From Rosenbergiella collisarenosi (GTDB taxonomy: Bacteria > Pseudomonadota > Gammaproteobacteria > Enterobacterales > Enterobacteriaceae): a stretch of 64,000 bases of DNA. The stretch covers positions 519,858 to 583,857 of the forward strand of contig NZ_JABBFP010000002.1 in NCBI RefSeq assembly GCF_018494085.1, in the 5' to 3' direction. The first letter of the stretch is position 1. The number at the start of each line of letters is the position of its first letter. The translations under genes were made by a program, and so were the position numbers. The notes below the pieces were generated by a model, which saw nothing but the letters and a program-made list of their open reading frames with translations, did not search any database and had not been told where the DNA came from. Positions 17,748-25,406 of the stretch are shown here, in pieces.

Positions 17748-19511
17748 TTAATATCCGCGGGCTGAGCCAGCAGGCCGCCTTACATCATTGGCGCCATAGA
17801 GATAGCCTGGTCTGACATTACCCGAAACAGCGCTATCATTACCTGAGCTGGGTGCGCCGACACCGACTGCACCCGGTAAGCCGACCATGATGAGTTCAGC
17901 GGCGCCCCAAGGGGTCTGTTCGACCATGTGGTAACCCATCTTCGCCAAGATAGGCAAGGTGTCAGCGGACAAGCCATTTTTTTCGTAATAGACTTCATCT
18001 GGATACCACTGGTGATGTATTCGCGGGGCATCGACGGCTTCTTGTGGCTTCATGCCGAAATCGATGATGTTTATCGCTGTCTCGAGAGTGATAGTAATAA
18101 TACGTGATCCCCCCGGTGAACCTAAGACTAAGAAAATTTTGCCTTCTTTCGTTACAAGCGTAGGACTCATGGAAGAAAGCGGACGTTTGCCGGGGGCAAT
18201 ACTATTTGCAGAACCTTGAACTAGCCCATAGAGATTTTTTTCACCGATCTTCGTAGTGAAGTCATCCATCTCATCATTCATTAGCACGCCAGTTCCTGGT
18301 GCCATCACGACGGCCCCGAAACGGCCATTTACAGTGTAGGTCGTTGAGACTGCGTTACCATAGTGATCGACGATAGAGTAGTGCGTGGTTTCTGGTTTTT
18401 CTCCATTACTGACCAAAGGTTTAATTTCGGCGGAGGGGGTCGCTTTATCCGCGTGAATCTTCGCTCGCAGTGAGGCGGCATAACTTTTATCCATCAGTTT
18501 AGCCACTGGATTCTGGACGAATGCAGGGTCGCCAAGATAGGTGTTTCTATCCGCGTAGCTAAAACGTAAGGCTTCAGTCAGGGTATGGATCGCCGCTGCT
18601 GAGTTAAAGCCCATAGCTTTGAGGTCATAGCCTTCTAAGATGTTTAAAGTCTCGCACAGCGTTACGCCGCCAGAGCTAGGTGGCGGGGCAGAGACGAAGG
18701 TATATCCACGATAAGTACAGGTTAGAGGGGCTAACTCAGTAGCACGGTAATGAGCGAAATCTTGCGCGGTAATGATACCGCCGCCCGCTGCAGAAGCCCG
18801 CTCGACCGCTTGAGGAAATTGGCCGCGATAGAAGGCATCGGGACCTTGTTGCGCGATACGAGAGAGAGTCCGCGCGAGATCGGTTTGTCGTAAGCGGTCA
18901 CCGGGTTGTAAGGGATTTCCATCTGGACGAAGAAAGATTTTCGCTACGCCAGGATCATCTTTGAAGTGTGCAACGGTGGTATCAAGAATATCGGTATCGG
19001 CTCGGGTCAGGATAAACCCTTGTTGCGCGAGCTTGATGGCCGGGGCCATTACGGCTTGGCGGCTTAATTTACCGTATTGGCGCCGTGCGAGTTCCATGCC
19101 CATCACCGTACCCGGCACGCCTGTTGCTTTCCAGCCATAGAGGCTGCTGCCTTTCACTAGTACGCCGTGGGCATCTTGATACATGGCGGCTGAGGCGGCG
19201 GCGGGGGCCATCTCGCGAAAGTTGATAAAGGTATCTTTGCCGTTCGCCAAATGAATAGTCATAAACCCACCCCCGCCAATATTTCCGCAGCATGGATTGA
19301 CGACCGCTTGCGCATAACCCACGGCGACGGCAGCATCGATGGCATTTCCTCCTTGTTTAAGGATCGAGACGCCGACTTGGGTCGCGAGATCCTGGGAGGT
19401 GACGACCATTCCGTTTTTAGCCTCTACAGCAGGAGCTGAAGCGGCATAAACTAAAGGCGCGGGGAGTACGCTTAATAATGCGAGTGTAGGGAGGGCATAT
19501 TTCCGTAGCAT
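17748..19511 (-). CDS. ggt: Periplasmic gamma-glutamyltranspeptidase
   Basis: The 587-aa precursor has a signal peptide (cleavage near VYA/ASA, residue 23). The autoprocessing nucleophile is Thr375 at the start of TTHYSIVD, which becomes the N-terminus of the small subunit. Substrate-site motifs are present: NPCCGNIGGGGF, SAPPPSSGG, PGKRPLSSMSPT and LGSPGGSRI. The enzyme hydrolyses glutathione and other gamma-glutamyl compounds in the periplasm and can transfer the glutamyl group to amino acids. Length matches E. coli Ggt (580). It is divergent from leuE over 215 bp. Confidence 0.96.
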   Translation of the reverse strand: MLRKYALPTLALLSVLPAPLVYAASAPAVEAKNGMVVTSQDLATQVGVSILKQGGNAIDAAVAVGYAQAVVNPCCGNIGGGGFMTIHLANGKDTFINFREMAPAAASAAMYQDAHGVLVKGSSLYGWKATGVPGTVMGMELARRQYGKLSRQAVMAPAIKLAQQGFILTRADTDILDTTVAHFKDDPGVAKIFLRPDGNPLQPGDRLRQTDLARTLSRIAQQGPDAFYRGQFPQAVERASAAGGGIITAQDFAHYRATELAPLTCTYRGYTFVSAPPPSSGGVTLCETLNILEGYDLKAMGFNSAAAIHTLTEALRFSYADRNTYLGDPAFVQNPVAKLMDKSYAASLRAKIHADKATPSAEIKPLVSNGEKPETTHYSIVDHYGNAVSTTYTVNGRFGAVVMAPGTGVLMNDEMDDFTTKIGEKNLYGLVQGSANSIAPGKRPLSSMSPTLVTKEGKIFLVLGSPGGSRIITITLETAINIIDFGMKPQEAVDAPRIHHQWYPDEVYYEKNGLSADTLPILAKMGYHMVEQTPWGAAELIMVGLPGAVGVGAPSSGNDSAVSGNVRPGYLYGANDVRRPAGSARGY

Positions 19512-19726
19512 AAAACCTTACCGGTTGAGTTATTTCCTTCTACCATAACGCGCTTGAAGAAAAACTCCAGCAATTCAATGATATATCATAAGTAAAAATA
19601 ATATTTGTGATAGCACACAAAATATCCGCCCTCACGCTGGAGTTGTGGACGCGCAATCTCTATCATAGGCACCTTATTGATCCGCTAGTTTTTAACGCGC
19701 TGAGAGTGTATTGAGCGAGGTTTATC

Positions 19727-20365
19727 GTGTTTGCAGAGTATGGTGTGCTAAATTTTTGGACTTATGTCGCAGGAGCTATCTTTTTAGTCCTGATCCCTGG
19801 ACCCAACACGCTCTTTGTCCTAAAGAATAGTGTGGGTGGCGGGGTAAAAACCGGTTATCAGGCGGCTTGTGCGGTGTTTATTGGTGATGCTGTGTTAATG
19901 TTCCTCGCCTATGCCGGCGTGGCGACCTTAATTAACACCACCCCTGTGCTGTTTAACGTAGTACGCTACCTTGGGGCGGGCTATCTATTGTGGCTAGGGA
20001 TAAGAATGCTCTATACCACTTTCAGTCATCGTGAGCAGGCGATTGTGGCGCCGCGTAAAAAAGACCGCGGGGCGGTTTTTAAGCGCGCACTAGTCTTAAG
20101 CTTGACGAATCCAAAAGCAATCCTGTTTTACGTGTCTTTTTTCGTACAGTTTATCGATATTAACAGTGCGCATCCTGGGGTGGCCTTCTTCATCCTAGCG
20201 GCAGTCCTCGAAGTCGCGAGTTTCTGCTATTTAAGCATGCTAATCTTCGGCGGCGCTTCACTGACTCGAGTTATTGGCACGCGTCAGCGTCTTGCGAAAG
20301 TAGGGAATTCAATGATTGGATTACTGTTCCTAGGTTTCGCCGCACGTCTGGCGACACTGCAATAG
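19727..20365 (+). CDS. leuE: Leucine efflux protein LeuE
   Basis: The 212-aa product, from a GTG with GAGG 6 bases upstream, has six predicted membrane helices. It shows LysE/RhtB-family motifs: the N-terminus [13 protein letters not shown] is nearly identical to E. coli LeuE, then [38 protein letters not shown] and the end [20 protein letters not shown]. It exports leucine and some other hydrophobic amino acids. In E. coli it is induced by leucine through Lrp; no such site was confirmed here. It ends in a strong bidirectional terminator. Confidence 0.95.
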   Translation: MFAEYGVLNFWTYVAGAIFLVLIPGPNTLFVLKNSVGGGVKTGYQAACAVFIGDAVLMFLAYAGVATLINTTPVLFNVVRYLGAGYLLWLGIRMLYTTFSHREQAIVAPRKKDRGAVFKRALVLSLTNPKAILFYVSFFVQFIDINSAHPGVAFFILAAVLEVASFCYLSMLIFGGASLTRVIGTRQRLAKVGNSMIGLLFLGFAARLATLQ

Positions 20366-20370
20366 TCATA

Positions 20371-20396
20371 AAAAAAGCTCACACAGTGAGCTTTTA
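20371..20396. terminator. Bidirectional terminator between leuE and the DUF6388 gene
   Basis: GCTCAC, loop ACA, GTGAGC with A6 on the left and T4 on the right, placed between two convergent genes. It should stop transcription from both sides. Confidence 0.8.
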
Positions 20397-20398
20397 GA

Positions 20399-20722
20399 CT
20401 AGAGATGGTTTTTCTCGCAGAATTCTTCCCAGGTCATCCCTAGCGCTTCGGCGTGGCTGCGCAGGTAAGTCTCGATTGCTTGCGCCGCGACCGAATTGTC
20501 CGTTTCGACCAACTGAATAGAGAAAATGATACCATCGAGTTGTTTCTGACGAATAAAGGCGGCATAGATGCGCTCTGCGTGAAGGTTACGCAGCTGATCG
20601 ACGGTCATCCCGTTATCGCGCGCGTCTTTTTCGGTCACTTCATCTAACGCAACTTGGAAATCAGGGTGTGCAGCGAAAAAAATATCGCGGGCTTCGGCAT
20701 AGTACTGTTCTGGGGTTTTCAT
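20399..20722 (-). CDS. DUF6388-family protein
   Basis: The start was placed at ATG 20722, giving 107 aa that begin MKTPEQYYAEARDIFFAAHP; the frame is open further upstream (to an ATG at 20806), but the family begins at this point. The protein is small, acidic and soluble, with VDQLRNLHAERIYAAFIRQK in the middle and EALGMTWEEFCEKNHL at the end. The wording fits DUF6388, a family without known function found in gamma-proteobacteria. Monocistronic, between leuE and yedD. Confidence 0.7.
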   Translation of the reverse strand: MKTPEQYYAEARDIFFAAHPDFQVALDEVTEKDARDNGMTVDQLRNLHAERIYAAFIRQKQLDGIIFSIQLVETDNSVAAQAIETYLRSHAEALGMTWEEFCEKNHL

Positions 20723-20860
20723 GAGTGCTCTAATTTTGTAAAAATCTGGTCCAAGTGTACCTGTTTCAGTCAAAGATGTCAGCGGAAGGCACTCACCAGC
20801 TTGCATTATGCTATGAAAACATTATACCTTAGCGCCAGAAAAAATCTGTAGGGATGCCAT

Positions 20861-21301
20861 ATGAAAACTCGATTACTGCTATCACTTTTCGTGCTTGCCG
20901 GGTGTAGTCCAATTACTAATTATCAAACGCTTGTCAAAACGCCGGCCCCGCAATCATTGGAAGGTGTGTGGCGCACCGCTGGCCCACAATCGGGTTTAGT
21001 TAGCAAGGACGCGGTCGGTTATTTAATTATCGACCACGCAGGTAATACGCTGGATTGCCGTCAGTGGCAAAGAGTGATCGCGAAGCCTGGAAAATTAAGT
21101 CGTATTGACGATCAATGGGTCAATGTTAACCATCAGGTAAGGATCATGCCGTTGATTAGGGATAACGAGCAGCTGCACTACGATCGTCTGACCTTAATCA
21201 AAGTCTCTTCCGCCAGCGAGGCATGCCAAAAAGCCCTCGCCGAAGCGAAGGCACAACCTAATGTCGAAACGATTCAAAACATCGAAATCAGCAGCCAATA
21301 A
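20861..21301 (+). CDS. yedD: YedD-type lipoprotein
   Basis: The 146-aa precursor has a short signal and the lipobox VLAGC (Cys15). The conserved YedD core is clear: YQTLVKTPAPQSLEGVWRT, GPQSGLVSKDAVGYLII and LDCRQWQRVIAKPGKLS, with a second Cys near residue 126 that may pair with the one in the DCRQW motif. It is probably in the outer membrane; function is not established. In E. coli yedD also adjoins fliT, and here it converges with fliT, so the local order is conserved. Confidence 0.92.
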   Translation: MKTRLLLSLFVLAGCSPITNYQTLVKTPAPQSLEGVWRTAGPQSGLVSKDAVGYLIIDHAGNTLDCRQWQRVIAKPGKLSRIDDQWVNVNHQVRIMPLIRDNEQLHYDRLTLIKVSSASEACQKALAEAKAQPNVETIQNIEISSQ

Positions 21302-21316
21302 TCGAATTGTGTACGT

Positions 21317-21607
21317 TTAGGCTGTCTGATAAGCGTGGCTAATTTTATCTTGGACTATTTGGTGGAGCATCGCATCGTTCTCTTTGAGTGATTGCGCAAG
21401 CGATGCTTCAACGCCTTCATGTGCGTTCAGTAATTCTGCTATCGAGCCTCGATCATCGCTATCTTCTAACTGTTTAACAAACGCCGCGTACGACTCCGCT
21501 AGGGGGAGTAACGCCGGGATATCCTTCTGCTTTAACGTTTGCTGCATCCGGTCAAGGAGGTTGAGGCATTGTTGCAGAATCGGTGATAACACTACGTTTT
21601 CTTTCAT
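21317..21607 (-). CDS. fliT: Flagellar export chaperone FliT
   Basis: The 96-aa helical protein is somewhat shorter than the 121 aa of E. coli. Helices LQQCLNLLDRMQQTLKQKD and LLPLAESYAAFVKQLE, and the position behind fliS, identify it. FliT keeps the cap protein FliD unfolded for export and, when free, binds FlhDC and represses class 2 transcription. Its start overlaps the fliS stop by 4 bases. Confidence 0.88.
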   Translation of the reverse strand: MKENVVLSPILQQCLNLLDRMQQTLKQKDIPALLPLAESYAAFVKQLEDSDDRGSIAELLNAHEGVEASLAQSLKENDAMLHQIVQDKISHAYQTA

Positions 21608-21993
21608 TTCTTAACCTGTGAAAGTTGCCATGCTTCCGCAATCGTCTGTAGTAGCCCACGGCAGTGCTCGATTTTCTCAAGATTATTGTGCAGATTAGCT
21701 AATAACAACTGCTGAATAATATAGTGAAAGAGTGAGACCAGCTGTTTGGCAAGTGGCTCATCGGCGAAAGGCTCCAAGGATTGTATTAATCCCGAATCGA
21801 TGACGGAGACTGCTTTAGCAATCATCGCCCCCTTTGCCTCGATATCGTTACTCTGCATCGATAGTGAGGCCCGAGCCAGCGCATTCAGTACACCGTCGAA
21901 AAGTAGGGTGGTTAATTGCGCTTGGCTCGCACTCAATACCGCGCTCTCGAGTTCCACTCGGGCATAAACCTTCGCGAGGAGATGTTTATTCAT
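21604..21993 (-). CDS. fliS: Flagellin-specific chaperone FliS
   Basis: The 129-aa helical product has the FliS features VYARVELESAVLSASQAQL, TTLLFDGVLNALARA and the C-terminal IAEAWQ. FliS binds the C-terminus of FliC in the cytoplasm, stops premature polymerisation and delivers it to FlhA. Cotranscribed as fliD-fliS-fliT: 9-bp gap after fliD, 4-base overlap with fliT. Confidence 0.94.
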   Translation of the reverse strand: MNKHLLAKVYARVELESAVLSASQAQLTTLLFDGVLNALARASLSMQSNDIEAKGAMIAKAVSVIDSGLIQSLEPFADEPLAKQLVSLFHYIIQQLLLANLHNNLEKIEHCRGLLQTIAEAWQLSQVKK

Positions 21994-22002
21994 CGGATGA
22001 CC

Positions 22003-23433
22003 TTAATCGTCAGAGTTTGAAAATTGTGACGTTAAATAGTCCTTAGTCTGATTCATTTGGGAAAGGACTTTATTCAACTGGGTAAATTGCGTTTTATAAC
22101 GCGCCATCGTGGCATCAATACGTGATTGTTGTTGGTCATAACGGACTTCCAACTTATCGTAAGAGTCGTTTAAGGCATTGACCGCTGCGGTCAGCGTCCC
22201 CTTGGTTGAATAATTGTCGCTGAGGATCGACGTGAGAGCCTGGTTGGTCAGCGTACTAAAGCCGGTCGTCTTCCCATCACCCAAAAAGAATTGATAGACC
22301 GCTTGCGGTGTTGAGGTTAAGGCTTCGGTGAGTTTATCTTCATCAACATTTAAAGTCCCGATGCTACCATCAGCCCCTTTGGTGGTACTTTGTGTGATCC
22401 CCAGCTCAGCCATGATGGTCAACGCCCCCGCTTGGGTGGTGTTTAATACGGAACGGAGCTGATTTTGAATATCCCGTACGGTGCCATTCCCCATCAACGG
22501 ACCATTACTCGTGGTATCGGTCGATAAGCTACTGCTTCCGGCAAAGTTAGTGGTGCTGGCAATGACTGACTGAACATTGTTGTAGGCCGTCACCCAGGCT
22601 TTGATATTTTTGACTGCATCCGTGGTGTTGTTAGCGATTTCCAGGCGTTCTTCTGTCGAAGAAACAGAATTCAACGTTAATGTCACGCCATAGGGTGCAT
22701 CGGTAACCGTGTTGGATGCGCTCTGTACCGCGATACCATTGACGTCAAGTAATGCATCTTGGCCTGCCTGCGACTGCTTCATCCCCGTTGTGGAAGAAGA
22801 CCCATCGTAGCCCACCAATGCTTGTAGCTTGTCGTCGCCCGCGACGGAGAGCGTGATGGTATTATTTGCACCGGTATTTTTTGCAGATAGTGATAGATAA
22901 TATTCACCGTCGTTGGACTTGATACTCGTCGCAACGACATCCGCGCCACTACGGTTAATCGCGTTAACCAATCCATTCAAGCTGGTATCACTATCTGCCA
23001 GCGAAAAGGTGATCGGCTCGCCACTACCTGTAGAGATCGTCATTGTTCTGTCTTGGCTACCGCTCGTTCCCAACGGCTGCTGGTTACTGCTTATCTTGTC
23101 GGAGAGTAAGCTTTGTGCCATCGCGAGTTGCTTAACCTCAATTTGATAAGAGCCGACACTCGCGTCACTGCTACTTTTTGCGGTGAACGAGGTGTTGTGG
23201 CTGACAATACTTGTGGCATTCAATGATGATACCGAACTCAGTTTTGTCGTAGCTTGTTGTAAGGACTCTAACGCACTGCGTAGTTGGCCAAAGGCAGATA
23301 TTTGGCTTTTTACCGTGGTCGCTTGTTGTGTAATAGGCGTTAAGCTTTGGTTTTCGACCGCCTCAAGTTTGTTGTAGAGCGAGTCGAGATCGTAAGTGCT
23401 ACTGCCAATATTTAAGTTACTGATCGCCGTCAT
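22003..23433 (-). CDS. fliD: Filament cap protein FliD (HAP2)
   Basis: The 476-aa product (E. coli 468) has the N-terminal FliD domain (SSTYDLDSLYNKLEAVENQSL), a Ser/Thr/Asn-rich exposed middle region and a C-terminal coiled coil (YDKLEVRYDQQQSRIDATMARYKTQF). FliD caps the filament and catalyses flagellin insertion. A near-consensus sigma-28 promoter lies upstream, divergent from the fliC promoter. Confidence 0.95.
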   Translation of the reverse strand: MTAISNLNIGSSTYDLDSLYNKLEAVENQSLTPITQQATTVKSQISAFGQLRSALESLQQATTKLSSVSSLNATSIVSHNTSFTAKSSSDASVGSYQIEVKQLAMAQSLLSDKISSNQQPLGTSGSQDRTMTISTGSGEPITFSLADSDTSLNGLVNAINRSGADVVATSIKSNDGEYYLSLSAKNTGANNTITLSVAGDDKLQALVGYDGSSSTTGMKQSQAGQDALLDVNGIAVQSASNTVTDAPYGVTLTLNSVSSTEERLEIANNTTDAVKNIKAWVTAYNNVQSVIASTTNFAGSSSLSTDTTSNGPLMGNGTVRDIQNQLRSVLNTTQAGALTIMAELGITQSTTKGADGSIGTLNVDEDKLTEALTSTPQAVYQFFLGDGKTTGFSTLTNQALTSILSDNYSTKGTLTAAVNALNDSYDKLEVRYDQQQSRIDATMARYKTQFTQLNKVLSQMNQTKDYLTSQFSNSDD

Positions 23434-23466
23434 AATTTCCCTTATCTCCTGCAGAGTGTTAGGTCT

Positions 23467-23493
23467 TTATCGGCAGAAAAGAGAAAACAGTTA
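23467..23493 (-). promoter_or_regulatory. Sigma-28 (FliA) promoter of fliD-S-T
   Basis: Minus strand: TAACTGTT, 11-bp spacer, GCCGATAA, against the consensus TAAAGTTT-N11-GCCGATAA. It ends 34 bp before the fliD start. The -10 is perfect and the -35 has two mismatches. Confidence 0.85.
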
Positions 23494-23521
23494 GACGCAA
23501 TAAATTAATTGGCTGAGTCGA

Positions 23522-23548
23522 TAAAGTTCATTCACCCCCCGCCGATAA
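23522..23548 (+). promoter_or_regulatory. Sigma-28 (FliA) promoter of fliC
   Basis: TAAAGTTC, 11-bp spacer, GCCGATAA: only one mismatch from the enterobacterial consensus. It lies 61 bp upstream of the fliC ATG and is back to back with the fliD promoter. Confidence 0.93.
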
Positions 23549-23609
23549 TTCCTTTGACCGCGTACTGAAGGGCAGTACGTACCATTAACTTAGCGCAAAG
23601 GAATTGAAT

Positions 23610-24455
23610 ATGGCTGTTATTAACACCAACATCATGTCTCTAACTACCCAAAATAATCTTAATAAATCTCAATCGGCGTTAGGGACCGCAATCGAACGTC
23701 TGTCATCTGGACTGCGTATCAACAGCGCGAAAGATGATGCGGCAGGTTCGGCGATTGCCAACCGTATGTCTTCAAATATTCGCGGGCTTACTCAAGCGTC
23801 GCGTAATGCGACAGATGGTATCTCTCTAGCACAGACTGCTGAGGGCGCCCTCAACGAAATGAACTCCAACTTACAACGTATTCGTGAGCTGACTGTACAA
23901 GCGAAAAACGGTACTAACAGTGATGAGGATGTAAAATCGATTCAATCAGAAGTCGATGCGCGATTAGCGGAAATTACGCGTATTGGGACCGCCACCACAT
24001 TTAACAATATTAAATTATTTGATAGTGCACAGAGTATTAATATCCAAGTTGGCGCAAACGATGATGCATCAGCTAACGTGATTACTATTTCTCTGACTGA
24101 TGATGGTTTCAAGTCTAAAAGTCTGGGAGCAGCCTTTAGCGTGGCAGGAGGGAACGATCCCGATGGTTCCGGCGGCACTGATGCCTCATTAGCCGAAATC
24201 GATAAGCGTATTGCGGCTGTCGACTCCGCACGTAGTAGCTTAGGTGCTATCCAGAACCGTTTTGAATCGACGATTAATAACCTCAACACCACAGTTAATA
24301 ACCTAAGTGCCTCGCAATCACGGATTCAAGATGCAGACTATGCGACAGAAGTGTCAAGTATGTCGCGTGCACAAATCCTGCAACAAGCAGGTACCTCAGT
24401 ACTAGCGAAAGCTAACCAAGTTCCACAAACGGTGTTGTCTCTACTCCAAGGCTAA
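23610..24455 (+). CDS. fliC: Flagellin, compact form
   Basis: ATG 23610 was chosen (AAGGA 7 bases upstream, product begins MAVINTN like other flagellins). The 281-aa product has the conserved N-terminal D0/D1 helices (IERLSSGLRINSAKDDAAG, LQRIRELTVQAKNGTNSDED) and C-terminal D1/D0 helices (SRIQDADYATEVSSMSRAQI, ending VLSLLQG). Between them only about 80 residues remain (about 130-210), so the outer D2/D3 domains of Salmonella FliC (495 aa) are essentially missing. The TLR5-recognised helix (QRIRELTVQ) is retained. Followed by a strong terminator. Confidence 0.96.
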   Translation: MAVINTNIMSLTTQNNLNKSQSALGTAIERLSSGLRINSAKDDAAGSAIANRMSSNIRGLTQASRNATDGISLAQTAEGALNEMNSNLQRIRELTVQAKNGTNSDEDVKSIQSEVDARLAEITRIGTATTFNNIKLFDSAQSINIQVGANDDASANVITISLTDDGFKSKSLGAAFSVAGGNDPDGSGGTDASLAEIDKRIAAVDSARSSLGAIQNRFESTINNLNTTVNNLSASQSRIQDADYATEVSSMSRAQILQQAGTSVLAKANQVPQTVLSLLQG

Positions 24456-24489
24456 CCGACTCCTTATCACGTTAACCCCTTAGCGTCTC

Positions 24490-24526
24490 ACGACCCTCAT
24501 CCCTAAATGGATGCGGGTCGTTTTTT
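24490..24526 (+). terminator. Terminator of fliC
   Basis: ACGACCC...GGGTCGT with an inner CATCC/GGATG pair, followed by six T. It begins 34 bp after the fliC stop. Confidence 0.9.
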
Positions 24527-24566
24527 GTTAGGCGGGTGCACAGAATCTTCGCGGCAATATCACCGT

Positions 24567-24592
24567 TAAAGCATGTTTTTTTCCTCCGATAG
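24567..24592 (+). promoter_or_regulatory. Weak sigma-28-like promoter candidate before fliA
   Basis: TAAAGCAT, 10-bp spacer, TCCGATAG. The spacing is one base short and the -10 is imperfect. In E. coli fliA has both a FlhDC-dependent and a sigma-28 promoter, so a weak autoregulatory site would fit. Confidence 0.35.
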
Positions 24593-24652
24593 GAATAGGT
24601 GTGTCGGTTAGATAATCGTCTGCATGGATTACTGATAGATAGGAAACATACA

Positions 24653-25369
24653 GTGCAATGTCTCTATAACCATGAAGGGCTAGCGCATGATGAAATCGAT
24701 TGGCCGCGATATTTAAAGTTAGTCAGACAGGAGGCATTACGTTTACAAGTCCGTTTGCCCGCAAGCGTCGAGCTCGATGACCTCATTCAAGCGGGGGCGA
24801 TTGGCCTGATGGACGCGTTATCACGATTCGATGCACAGCAAGGAACGGCTTTTACGACCTATGCGGCGCAGCGTATTCGTGGTGCGATGTTAGATGAATT
24901 ACGTCATCGCGATTGGGCACCTCGACGTGTGAGGCGCGAGGCGCGAAATGTCGCGGCGGCGATCGCGCATATCGAGCAGCATACCGGATGCACCGCCACT
25001 GAAGAACAGATCGTCGCGAGACTAGACATAAGTCGCGAAGAGTATCGTACGATTCTTATGGAAACCAATAACACTCAATTATTCTCTTTGGATAGCCTCT
25101 ACGATGAGCATAACGATGCTACTGAGCAATTATTCGCTGGCACGGCGTTAGACGGTCCGCTTGATACGCTGATCGAACAGAATTTACGACAACAAATCGT
25201 TAGTGCGATCGCCCACCTACCGGAGAGAGAGCAACAAGTATTGAGTCTGTACTATCAGGAGGAATTGAACCTGAAAGAGATAGGTGCGGTATTAGGGGTG
25301 GGAGAGTCGAGAGTGAGTCAGATTCATAGCCAAGCCATCAAGCGATTGAGTAGTCGTTTACGTGAATAA
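24653..25369 (+). CDS. fliA: Flagellar sigma factor FliA (sigma-28)
   Basis: GTG 24653 was chosen (AGGA 8 bases upstream); it gives 238 aa, against 239 in E. coli. The open frame extends 18 codons further without family similarity. Sigma region 2 is highly conserved (LPASVELDDLIQAGAIGLMD, TTYAAQRIRGAMLDELRHRD), as is region 4 (LPEREQQVLSLYYQEELNL, VLGVGESRVSQIHSQAIKRL). FliA directs class 3 transcription and is held by FlgM (not in this window) until hook completion. Unlike in E. coli, no fliZ follows; putA converges 37 bp downstream. Confidence 0.95.
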   Translation: MQCLYNHEGLAHDEIDWPRYLKLVRQEALRLQVRLPASVELDDLIQAGAIGLMDALSRFDAQQGTAFTTYAAQRIRGAMLDELRHRDWAPRRVRREARNVAAAIAHIEQHTGCTATEEQIVARLDISREEYRTILMETNNTQLFSLDSLYDEHNDATEQLFAGTALDGPLDTLIEQNLRQQIVSAIAHLPEREQQVLSLYYQEELNLKEIGAVLGVGESRVSQIHSQAIKRLSSRLRE

Positions 25370-25394
25370 GCAAGGCATGTTTCCATGCCTTGCT
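25369..25394. terminator. Hairpin between convergent fliA and putA
   Basis: AGCAAGGCATG, loop TTTC, CATGCCTTGCT: a perfect 11-bp stem in the 37-bp gap between the two stop codons. There is no T-run on either strand, but the stem is strong and the position ideal for a shared terminator. Confidence 0.6.
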
Positions 25395-25406
25395 GCGTCT
25401 TAACGA

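Noticed and set aside
24599..24652. N-terminal extension of FliA by 18 codons
   Set aside because: The GTG at 24653 has a proper ribosome site and gives the family length; the extension has no similarity to FliA.
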